64,000 bases of DNA, taken from positions 1-64,000 of the forward strand of contig CAZPXH010000008.1 of NCBI GenBank assembly GCA_964591085.1. The letters are read 5' to 3'. Made by a program: the position numbers and the translations under genes. Positions 1 to 7,317 of this stretch are shown here, piece by piece (within the stretch, counting starts at the first letter, position 1; the number at the start of each line of letters is the position of its first letter). Below the pieces are notes generated by a model that saw only the letters and a list, made by a program, of their open reading frames with translations, did no database searches and was not told the origin of the DNA. The DNA is from CAZPXH01 sp964591085 (GTDB lineage Bacteria > Spirochaetota > Spirochaetia > DSM-27196 > CAZPXH01).

Positions 1-1085
1 CCCAAATGGCTGAGTTCCACGCGAAAACCGACCTGTTCATCGTAGGCCCACTGCCTGCGCACACCGCTTTCAATCGCGCGGGCAAGCTGATCCCGGAGAC
101 TGGCGATTGCTCCACCAACAATGACCAGTTGCAGATCCAGGCTGTTGACCAGAAATCCGAGGTTTTTGCCAAGCTCATCACTGATCCTGTGGCTTATCGC
201 CGGATCCCGAAGAAGGCGCCTGGCGTCGTCGTCCGGTACCGAAAACTGGTTGTACTGCCCTGTGCGGTAGAGCACGCTGCGGAATTCACCCGCAGAGAAG
301 TCCATTCCGCGGTGCACGCGTCCGCCAATCACAAAGCCCATTCCCACGGCCCCAATCTGCAAGTCCGGAGTAGACAGCTTATGCCGTCTGTACTCGCCCA
401 GGACGTAGATGAAATCGCGGGGACGGTCTGCCCGGCGGAGTGTCAGCTCGCCGAAGCAGCAGCAGTTGGCGTCATTCTCAACCAGCACTGTGGTGCTTTC
501 CTCCAACCGCGGGAGGATATCCTGCGCAATCCTGACGGGCGCCTGAAGCTCCAGCGGCATGGATCGCAACACGGTTCCGGATGCAGGATCAACCAGCGCA
601 GGCAGCCCCACGCCCACGCCAAGAACACGTAAGCCCCGCTCCTTCAGAATACAGAGGTGGGCGTTGATCACCACCGTGAGGATCTCGGGTAGCGAGTGAG
701 CCGAATGGTCCACGGTCTCGGTGTGTCGATACACAATCGCGCCAGCGAGATCGATCGCAACAACCGAGTACCGCTCGGTATTGACCTCCACACCCATGAA
801 ACATCCCCAGCTGGTACTGATGCGAAGACCAACCGGTTTGCGTCCGCCCAGGGGCCCTGCGTTCCCGATGGAGGCGATCTTTACCAGGCCCAAATCCTCA
901 AGTGCAGCCACAATCCGGCTGATGGTTCCCTTGTTCAGCGCAAGCCGGTCTGCAATTGCACTGCGACTGATCCCGTGATCGGTCCAGACCAGCTCCAGAA
1001 CCCGGGCGAGGTTGTGAATACTTATTCCATCCCGAAGCACGTTGGTTACTGTATCCTTCGCAACCAACCTAGTCAAAACTGGCAT
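1..1085 (-). CDS. ROK-family sugar-responsive repressor (C-terminus beyond window)
   Basis: The minus strand is open from an ATG at 1085 to the window edge, about 361 codons. It shows an N-terminal helix-turn-helix (about residues 39-60, with SRSAIADRLALNKGTISR) followed by an actin-like sugar-kinase fold: VENDANCCCFGEL near residue 201 and GAVGMGFVIGGRVHRG near 243. That order is the XylR/NagC type of the ROK family, DNA-binding repressors released by a sugar. The CxCGxxGC zinc motif that many ROK proteins carry after the GMDFSAGEF segment is not present. An in-frame ATG at 1130 is an alternative start; neither start has a clear ribosome site. It faces a sugar ABC importer across about 140 bases, so local control of that importer is the likely role (inference). 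The effector is unknown. Confidence 0.85.
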   Translation of the reverse strand, partial: MPVLTRLVAKDTVTNVLRDGISIHNLARVLELVWTDHGISRSAIADRLALNKGTISRIVAALEDLGLVKIASIGNAGPLGGRKPVGLRISTSWGCFMGVEVNTERYSVVAIDLAGAIVYRHTETVDHSAHSLPEILTVVINAHLCILKERGLRVLGVGVGLPALVDPASGTVLRSMPLELQAPVRIAQDILPRLEESTTVLVENDANCCCFGELTLRRADRPRDFIYVLGEYRRHKLSTPDLQIGAVGMGFVIGGRVHRGMDFSAGEFRSVLYRTGQYNQFSVPDDDARRLLRDPAISHRISDELGKNLGFLVNSLDLQLVIVGGAIASLRDQLARAIESGVRRQWAYDEQVGFRVELSHL

Positions 1086-1142
1086 CCGGAAGCCGGATTT
1101 CCGCGCTTGACAGGGCAGTGATTCGGGCATAGCGTAAGGTTA

Positions 1143-1204
1143 GTTGCGCGGGGCAACCAAGATGCTGTTGTTCCCGGGCATAACACCCCGGAGCCCTTCC
1201 GGGG
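1143..1204. promoter_or_regulatory. Control region between ROK repressor and sugar importer, with two inverted repeats
   Basis: The divergent gap holds GTTGC/GCAAC arms (1143-1147 and 1153-1157), a candidate operator. It also holds a perfect 7-base hairpin, CCCCGGA / TCCGGGG (1186-1192 and 1198-1204, loop of 5), which ends six bases before the AAGGAGG ribosome site (1211-1217) of the binding-protein gene. The hairpin would sit in the 5' leader. No convincing -10/-35 pair was found. Confidence 0.4.
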
Positions 1205-1223
1205 CAGTAAAAAGGAGGAACGC

Positions 1224-2558
1224 ATGAGCAAGTGGTTTACCGGCATTGCCGGGCTACTGGTGGTTCTGCTCGTTCTGGTCGGCTGTGGAGACGGCGGTGG
1301 TGCCGCTGACGGGCCGGTCAACGAGGAGTTCACCAACAATCCCTACACCGACGGAGAGGACCTCAGTGGAACTACCGTTACGGTGTTTGGTGCATTTGTG
1401 GACGTTGACGCCCAGCGCTTTGAGGAGTCCATGATTCCGTTTGAAGAAGCTACCGGCATTGACGTTGTCTACGAGGGAAGCGGGGACTTTGAGACCCTGG
1501 TCACCGTCCGGACCGAGGGTGGCGATCCCCCCGATGTTGCGGCATTCCCGCAGCCGGGTCTTGCAGCGGATCTTGCCCGGGGTGGTTTCATTCAGGACAT
1601 GGATGAATGGCTGGGCCGGGACTACCTGGAGCAGCAATACAACCAGACCTGGATTGATCTAGCCGAGCTTGAGGGAATTCAGGCGGGCGTTTGGTACCGC
1701 GCTAACATCAAGAGCCTCGTCTGGTATCCGAAGCCGGAGTTTGAGGCAGCTGGATACGAGATTCCCGAGACCTGGGATGAGCTGCTGGCACTGAGTGACC
1801 AGATCGTTGCCGATGGCGGGACGCCATGGTCAATTGCCATTGAGAGCTCCGGTGCAACCGGTTGGGTGGCAACGGACTGGATTGAAGACATCATGCTCCG
1901 CATCCACCCGCCCGAGGTTTACGATGAATGGGTAGCCGGCGAACTGGGCTTTGACAGCCCAGAGTATCGCGAGGCGCTCTCCTACATGGAAGAGATCTGG
2001 TTCAACGAGGACTACGTTCTTGGTGGCCGTGAGGGAATTGTTCTGACGCCCTTTGGTGACGGCGCAAACCCGCTCACCGTCAATCCGCCTGCCGCATGGC
2101 TGCACCGCCAGGCTTCCTTCATCCAGGGATTCCTTCCTGAGGAAGGCCGGGAGGTTGGTACCGACATTGACTTCTTCTACCTTCCCCCGATTGACGCCGA
2201 GCAGGGACGACCGGTTCTTGGCGCGGGCGATCTCTTTGGTGCCTTCAACGACCGGCCCGAGGTTCGCGCTATGATGCGCTACCTTTCCACAGGTCTTTCC
2301 ACGCGGGCATGGGTTGAGGCCGGTGGTTTCACCAGCCCCCACAACGACTCCGAACTGGACTGGTATCCGAACGTAGCAGACCGCACTATTGCAGAGATCC
2401 TGCTCGCGGCTACCACCTTCCGCTTTGATGCATCGGACCTGATGCCCGGTGTCGTTGGAGCAGGCACGTTCTGGACCGGCATGACTGACTACGTTAACGA
2501 TCCGAACGCGGATCTGGACGAAATCCTCGCCGGCATTGACGAGAGTTTCCCCAACTGA
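1224..2558 (+). CDS. Sugar ABC transporter substrate-binding lipoprotein
   Basis: A 444-residue extracellular solute-binding protein of family 1, the group that includes alpha-glucoside (AglE) and maltose binders. The signal peptide ends in a lipobox, LVGC, with Cys21 as the lipidated residue, so the protein should be anchored outside the inner membrane. The mature part carries typical family segments such as VTVRTEGGDPPDVAAFPQPG and the Trp-rich C-terminal half. A strong AAGGAGG site precedes the ATG. Two permease genes follow after a hairpin terminator. The nucleotide-binding subunit is not in the window, so a shared ATPase encoded elsewhere is likely. The sugar cannot be read from the sequence, as no glycosidase is nearby. 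Confidence 0.9.
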   Translation: MSKWFTGIAGLLVVLLVLVGCGDGGGAADGPVNEEFTNNPYTDGEDLSGTTVTVFGAFVDVDAQRFEESMIPFEEATGIDVVYEGSGDFETLVTVRTEGGDPPDVAAFPQPGLAADLARGGFIQDMDEWLGRDYLEQQYNQTWIDLAELEGIQAGVWYRANIKSLVWYPKPEFEAAGYEIPETWDELLALSDQIVADGGTPWSIAIESSGATGWVATDWIEDIMLRIHPPEVYDEWVAGELGFDSPEYREALSYMEEIWFNEDYVLGGREGIVLTPFGDGANPLTVNPPAAWLHRQASFIQGFLPEEGREVGTDIDFFYLPPIDAEQGRPVLGAGDLFGAFNDRPEVRAMMRYLSTGLSTRAWVEAGGFTSPHNDSELDWYPNVADRTIAEILLAATTFRFDASDLMPGVVGAGTFWTGMTDYVNDPNADLDEILAGIDESFPN

Positions 2559-2563
2559 TGCCT

Positions 2564-2588
2564 TGCGCCCGCTAGCCAGTCGGGCGCA
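2564..2588 (+). repeat. Hairpin just after the binding-protein stop codon
   Basis: TGCGCCCG (2564-2571) and CGGGCGCA (2581-2588) form a perfect 8-base stem with a 9-base loop, six bases after the stop codon. With the terminator that follows it could protect the 3' end of the binding-protein mRNA. Confidence 0.6.
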
Positions 2589-2594
2589 GGATTC

Positions 2595-2626
2595 GGGCAG
2601 GGTCGTCTGGCCCTGCCCCTTTTTTT
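2595..2626 (+). terminator. Intrinsic terminator or attenuator between binding protein and permeases
   Basis: GGGCAGGG (2595-2602) pairs perfectly with CCCTGCCC (2611-2618) and is followed by seven T (2620-2626), the canonical rho-independent form. Its place inside the transporter operon suggests partial termination, giving more binding protein than permease, as is common in such operons. Confidence 0.85.
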
Positions 2627-2652
2627 AGCTGCTGGCATAAGGAGGAGGTTGC

Positions 2653-3738
2653 ATGGCAGACCTTGCACAACGCGGAAACACCCGGACGATGCAGGTGGTC
2701 GGATCAATCGTGATTCTGGCTGCTCTTGCTGCGGTGTTTGCCGTGAGCTTCCAGTTTATGCGGAACCCCGCGGCTTCCAAGTTTCTGGTTGCTGTTGTGG
2801 CTCTGATTGTGGGAGTCGGTGGCGTCTGGGCGCTCTACCTGACGGTCAATAACCTGGTTGATCAGTTTCCCATCCGGATTCGGGACAAACTCCGGCCCTA
2901 CGTGTTCATCCTGCCCGCACTGATCGTCCTTGGGGTCTATATCATTTACCCCACAGTTCGTACTACCTACGTCAGTTTCTTTGACTACACCAGGGGAAGC
3001 GGTGCGCCGGTCAACTTCGGCCTGCAGAATTACTCAGCAATTTTCCGGGACGGGGAGATCTTCACTGCATTGCGGAACAACCTCCTTTGGCTGGTGCTGG
3101 TTCCGGCTTTTTCTGTCTCCATGGGGCTGATCATTGCGGTCCTGGTGGACCGGATCCGCTGGGAGCGGCTTGCCAAGTCTCTGATCTTCCTGCCGATGGC
3201 AATCTCCTTCGTTGGCGCATCTGTCATCTGGCGCTTCATCTACTACCGCGCTTCCTTTGGTGAGCAGATCGGACTGCTCAACGCTGTGGTTGTGGCCTTT
3301 GGTGGAGACCCCGTGGGTTGGCTCCGCATTGAGCCGTGGAACAACGTGTTCCTGATCATCATCATGATCTGGCTGCAGACCGGCTTTGCGATGGTCATCC
3401 TTTCGTCCGCGGTGAAAGGGGTGCCACAGAGTCTGTTGGAAGCGGCGCGCATTGACGGTGCCGGGGAGGTCCGGATCTTTTTCCAGATCATCATCCCCTA
3501 CGTTGCCTCCACCATCCTCACCGTCACCACCACCATTGTCATCCTGGTCCTCAAGGTTTTTGACGTGGTCTTTGTGATGACCAGCGGGCGCTTTGATACG
3601 GATGTGCTTGCTAACCTGATGTACAACCAGATGTTCCGAGCCGGACAGTACGGCAGAGGTGCGGCCCTTGCGGTCATCCTCTTCCTTGCCGTCATCCCGG
3701 TGATGATCCGCAACATTCGCAACCTGAACACGCGCTGA
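2653..3738 (+). CDS. Sugar ABC transporter permease (MalF/AglF type)
   Basis: A 361-residue inner-membrane permease. Two hydrophobic helices near the N-terminus precede the usual six-helix BPD_transp_1 core. The EAA loop that contacts the ATPase reads EAARIDGAGEVRIFFQIIIP near residues 262-281. A clear AAGGAGGAGG site lies before the ATG. It lies between the binding protein and the second permease, 11 bases before the latter, so it forms one half of a heterodimeric channel. Family assignment is firm; the sugar is not known. Confidence 0.9.
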   Translation: MADLAQRGNTRTMQVVGSIVILAALAAVFAVSFQFMRNPAASKFLVAVVALIVGVGGVWALYLTVNNLVDQFPIRIRDKLRPYVFILPALIVLGVYIIYPTVRTTYVSFFDYTRGSGAPVNFGLQNYSAIFRDGEIFTALRNNLLWLVLVPAFSVSMGLIIAVLVDRIRWERLAKSLIFLPMAISFVGASVIWRFIYYRASFGEQIGLLNAVVVAFGGDPVGWLRIEPWNNVFLIIIMIWLQTGFAMVILSSAVKGVPQSLLEAARIDGAGEVRIFFQIIIPYVASTILTVTTTIVILVLKVFDVVFVMTSGRFDTDVLANLMYNQMFRAGQYGRGAALAVILFLAVIPVMIRNIRNLNTR

Positions 3739-3749
3739 GGAGAGCAGAT

Positions 3750-4637
3750 ATGAGTTCAATCAACCCCGCGCTGATGCTCAAGCCAAAAACCCGCAGGGAA
3801 CGTTTCTCCCGCATTATGCGGAACGTCATTGTCGCAGTCATCGTGCTGATCTGGACCATCCCGACCCTCGGACTGTTCGTGAGTTCCTTCCGCCCCGCGG
3901 TGGCAATCAACACGAGCGGCTGGTGGAGTGCGCTGTTCCGGCCTTTCCAGTCTGACTGGACCCTTTCCAACTACACGTTTGTCTTGACCAACGATGGAAT
4001 GGGCAACGCCTTTCTCAATAGCGTACTGACGACTATTCCTTCCACCGTGATTCCCATCACCATCGCCGCATTTGCTGCCTACGGCATCGCGTGGATGGAC
4101 TTCTGGGGACGCCGCGCCTTCTTTGTGGTGGTTGTAGGCCTGATGGTTGTGCCGTTGCAGATGTCCTTGCTTCCGCTCTTCCGGCTGTACAACAACGTTG
4201 CGCTCAACGGTACCTGGCCGGGAATCTGGCTGGCCCACACGGGTTTCGGACTGCCCCTGGCAACCTACCTCCTGTACGGCTACATCTCCACCATCCCACG
4301 GGACCTGATTGAGGCTGCGGAGGTGGATGGCACTACCCCAATGACCAAGTTCATCTACCTGGTTGTCCCGCTCTCGGTTCCCGCAATCGCGAGCTTCGCA
4401 ATCTTCCAGTTCCTCTGGGTCTGGAATGACCTGCTGGTAGCACTGGTCTTCCTCGGGACAAACCGGCGCGTGGCCCTGGTAACCACAAGGCTGTCGGAGA
4501 TGGTCGGCTCCCGTGGGCAAGACTGGCATGTTCTGACCTCCGGTGCATTCCTGACCATGATCGTGCCGCTGATCGTGTTCTTCTCATTGCAGCGCTACTT
4601 TGTCCGCGGTCTGATGGCGGGATCCGTCAAGGGATAG
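3750..4637 (+). CDS. Sugar ABC transporter permease (MalG/AglG type)
   Basis: A 295-residue partner permease with six predicted helices and the EAA loop EAAEVDGTTPMTKFIYLVVP near residues 188-207. A GAGGAG ribosome site sits in the short gap after the first permease. With the two upstream genes it makes a carbohydrate importer lacking only its ATPase. It is the last gene of this operon; the gene beyond is convergent and 51 bases away, without a convincing terminator. Confidence 0.9.
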   Translation: MSSINPALMLKPKTRRERFSRIMRNVIVAVIVLIWTIPTLGLFVSSFRPAVAINTSGWWSALFRPFQSDWTLSNYTFVLTNDGMGNAFLNSVLTTIPSTVIPITIAAFAAYGIAWMDFWGRRAFFVVVVGLMVVPLQMSLLPLFRLYNNVALNGTWPGIWLAHTGFGLPLATYLLYGYISTIPRDLIEAAEVDGTTPMTKFIYLVVPLSVPAIASFAIFQFLWVWNDLLVALVFLGTNRRVALVTTRLSEMVGSRGQDWHVLTSGAFLTMIVPLIVFFSLQRYFVRGLMAGSVKG

Positions 4638-4688
4638 GCTCAGGTACCTGTCACACGGCGGCGACCGAGTCCGCCGGATTCTGAGTCC

Positions 4689-6317
4689 TCAGAGTTCGGA
4701 CGCTCCTGACTGCGCCGCGCCACCAAGCTCCAGGACCAGACGAACGCCAATACTGTGGCTTGCGAGACCTTGCGGGAAACTCCCGCGGTTCGCCGGATAC
4801 ACGTCAGCTCTGCGGCTGTTCCATGCAGTACCGCGAACAACCCTGTTCAGGCCCTCCGGTCCGGAAGTTCCCCTTTCCACAACGGGATCCACTCGGAGGC
4901 TGAACACTTGCGGCGTCGCCTGATCCGGCTCGCCGTCTGACTCCCGAGCCGCGTCCGGCTCCACGTCCCGCTCCAGGGCGCGGTCCGCTTCCGTTGAAAG
5001 CGCTTGGGCCTGAAGCACCGGACCGAAGCCCTCTTCATTCCACGCATCAAGGGTCCATTCCCATACGTTCCCGATCAGGTCCAGCGCGCCCCCAAGCGCG
5101 CGGCCGGAGACCGTGGGATAGCCGGCGCGACTCCCTCCCCGGTAAAACCCGATTGGCGTGGTGGGACCTCCGCGCGCACCCCACGGCTCGCGAATGGTCT
5201 CAAAGGGATCCAGGCTGCCGAAGAAATTGGCCTGGTTGTTCAGGATCAGCCTGCTGCCCCATGGAAACAGCCCGGTGGAGCCTTGCGTCTGCCCTCCAGG
5301 CGCCGGGCGGGCAGACCAGACCCACTCTGCCTCGGTGGGGAGGCGCACCGTGCCCTCACCCGGTAGCGGTGCAAGCACTTCATCCGCTGCAGCAGCCAAG
5401 GCACGAGCACCGTACCAGGTCACCCCTGCCAGCGGGTGTGCGCCCCGCGCCTGTGAGACCAGCAACAGCGGTGGCCCGTCACTGTCCGTTCCGGGCCGCA
5501 GGTGGTACTGAGAGCCCAGGGCCAGATTTCCCAGGAGAAGCAGGGTCCGACCGCTCGCATCAATGACGCTGAGTCCGGAGATTTCAGCGGCATCGCTGGC
5601 CAATAGGAGCTCAAGGAGGACCAAGGCCTGTCTGTTGTTCAGCTCGGTCTCACCCACAGAGAACGGTCGAGTAAGGCGCACTGCGTGACGAGGGCGCTCA
5701 TCCTGACGACCATCATCCTGGCCCATCACAAAGTCTGCGGTCTCTCCGGGTGCGAGCTGCTGAAGAAGCGTGTAGGACAAGGTGCGGACCTGCAGCGGAC
5801 GGACCTCCGACCACGGACCCGTGACAGCCGAATTGCCCGCTCTCACTCTGACAAGGACGGCCTGTGACTCGGTGAACGCTGGCTGGGGCTCCGGGAGGAT
5901 GGAAGGATCCAGCGTCAACCAGGGCTCGTTAGCGGTGAGCATCAAGGTCTCACCCCGGATCTGCACCTCCAACTCATAGGTGTCTGCCCACCCCAACGCC
6001 TCCAGGCGGACAAGCGGACGGTCTGCGTACAAGTACCCCGCAGCCGAGGCGCCGGCAAGGCTTGCGCGCAGATCCGTGGAGTTCGCGCCGGGGACTGAAG
6101 TCGGATCAGATTGCAAGCCGGCGTCACCACGCCCGTCGGGCTCAGACGCTTCGGTCCCTGGTCCAGTCACCTCCGGGCCTGTGTCTGGCTCGGGAGTGGT
6201 AGCGCAGGCTGAAAGGAGAACAACCAGAAGCACTGCCAGAGGACCGGCAGCGGCGAGAGACCGGCCAACGCGCGAGCAAGCCGGCCGTCCGACGCCAACT
6301 AGGACGTGTCGCCTCAC
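4689..6317 (-). CDS. Lipoprotein with SUMF1/FGE-sulfatase domain lacking the catalytic cysteines
   Basis: A 542-residue lipoprotein: an Arg-rich N-terminus and hydrophobic stretch end in LLSACATT, a lipobox. After a spacer of about 200 residues comes a SUMF1 (formylglycine-generating enzyme-like) domain: a degenerate MGQDDGRQDERPRHAV opening, HPLAGVTWYGARAL, RLPTEAEWVWSAR, LDLIGNVWEWTLDAW and RVVRGTAWNSRRADVY near the end. True FGEs use a Cys pair in the last part; no Cys is seen there, so sulfatase activation is unlikely and a binding or structural role is more plausible. The start is a GTG overlapping the stop of the FemAB-like gene (GTGA), preferred over an upstream ATG because it puts the signal peptide at the N-terminus. 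Last gene of the metG operon. Confidence 0.8.
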   Translation of the reverse strand: MRRHVLVGVGRPACSRVGRSLAAAGPLAVLLVVLLSACATTPEPDTGPEVTGPGTEASEPDGRGDAGLQSDPTSVPGANSTDLRASLAGASAAGYLYADRPLVRLEALGWADTYELEVQIRGETLMLTANEPWLTLDPSILPEPQPAFTESQAVLVRVRAGNSAVTGPWSEVRPLQVRTLSYTLLQQLAPGETADFVMGQDDGRQDERPRHAVRLTRPFSVGETELNNRQALVLLELLLASDAAEISGLSVIDASGRTLLLLGNLALGSQYHLRPGTDSDGPPLLLVSQARGAHPLAGVTWYGARALAAAADEVLAPLPGEGTVRLPTEAEWVWSARPAPGGQTQGSTGLFPWGSRLILNNQANFFGSLDPFETIREPWGARGGPTTPIGFYRGGSRAGYPTVSGRALGGALDLIGNVWEWTLDAWNEEGFGPVLQAQALSTEADRALERDVEPDAARESDGEPDQATPQVFSLRVDPVVERGTSGPEGLNRVVRGTAWNSRRADVYPANRGSFPQGLASHSIGVRLVLELGGAAQSGASEL

Positions 6318-7312
6318 GCGATTCTCCGGTTCATGCGTCGCTCGGCGATGGTCCAGAGGCGATAGCGTCCCGGGTGCAGGATGCAGTCGTAGGTTCCGAG
6401 AACCTGAACTTCCAGCAGGCCAAGTTCTCGCGCCAGATCGTGACCCGGGCGCCAACGAGGGCGGCCACCGAGATAGGGGCGCAGCCGCATGAAGTCCATT
6501 GTCTTGCCGCCATCCTGGATTCGGTCCAGAGCTGCGCCGAGAATCACCCGGACCAGCGCCTGAAGGTCAACATCAGCTGGAACCATGGCATCTACAACGT
6601 GAACGGCGTCGCCAAACTCCACAACAAGCAGCCGGGTCCCGTGTTCGGGGTCCAGGTAAGTGCTGCAGACCCCGCCAAAGCGCGGAAGCGTCTCCGAGAA
6701 GAGCGCCCACCATTCCCGCTCCTCCCGCAGCGGGACGGTTCCCGGATCCGAGTGCCGGGGCAGCGCGCGGAAGAACTCGGCCACAGCAGCGGGACCGCTG
6801 TTCCGGACCGGTGGCGGCATCTGCCTCAGGGGCTTCATGGCGGAGAGAGCCTGCTCGCCCAGGCGCCGAAGGACCGCGTCCCGGCCACGGTGCAAGTCAA
6901 GCCTGAGATAGCGATCCGGCTGGATGCTCTGTGGGACCAGGGTGCTCCCCGGCGAGAGGAGCGGGTTCAGCGTACGGCGAAGTCCCGAACGGATTCCCGT
7001 ATTGCCCTGCTCCGGTGGAAGCGTCCAGTCCAAATCAAAGCGGACAACGCTGGTCCACCTTCCACGGCTGGCGAGCTGGTCCAAGAGCCGGAACGCAGCA
7101 TCGGCCAAGCGAAGGAGTGAATCCAGAAGATCTCGGCCAGTCCCACGGCCCGGCGCGTGGGGAACGTAGAGCATCCACGTCAATGGTCCCAGCTGCCGTG
7201 CGAGGCCCTGTGCCAGCTCCTCGCCTGGAATGCCGTCAAGCTCAACGGGGTACCAGTGAAACTGGCTCTGCACCTCGGCCCAGACCGCGGACTGCAGCAA
7301 GCCTGCAGCCAA
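6314..7312 (-). CDS. FemAB/FemX-like aminoacyltransferase family protein
   Basis: A 332-residue protein resembling the FemAB/BacA-type GNAT-fold peptidyltransferases. The opening LLQSAVWAEVQSQFHW matches the family's LQS..WA..K...GW start, and WMLYVPHAPGRG and the following PDRYLRLDLHR segment fit the core fold. Family members add amino acids from aminoacyl-tRNA to peptidoglycan precursors. Its place directly after methionyl-tRNA synthetase (5-base gap) and before a lipoprotein (4-base overlap) fits an envelope role, but substrate and activity are inferred only. The start appears to be TTG, coupled to the metG stop; an in-frame TTG lies four codons further on. Confidence 0.65.
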   Translation of the reverse strand: MAAGLLQSAVWAEVQSQFHWYPVELDGIPGEELAQGLARQLGPLTWMLYVPHAPGRGTGRDLLDSLLRLADAAFRLLDQLASRGRWTSVVRFDLDWTLPPEQGNTGIRSGLRRTLNPLLSPGSTLVPQSIQPDRYLRLDLHRGRDAVLRRLGEQALSAMKPLRQMPPPVRNSGPAAVAEFFRALPRHSDPGTVPLREEREWWALFSETLPRFGGVCSTYLDPEHGTRLLVVEFGDAVHVVDAMVPADVDLQALVRVILGAALDRIQDGGKTMDFMRLRPYLGGRPRWRPGHDLARELGLLEVQVLGTYDCILHPGRYRLWTIAERRMNRRIA

Positions 7313-7317
7313 GGCAG

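Noticed and set aside
6..632. 208-codon plus-strand open frame at the left edge
   Set aside because: The minus strand encodes an uninterrupted ROK protein across the same bases. The plus-strand product looks like no protein family.
4640..4688. Terminator between the sugar permease and the convergent lipoprotein gene
   Set aside because: Only 5-base arms (GGCGG/CCGCC) without a T-run were found.
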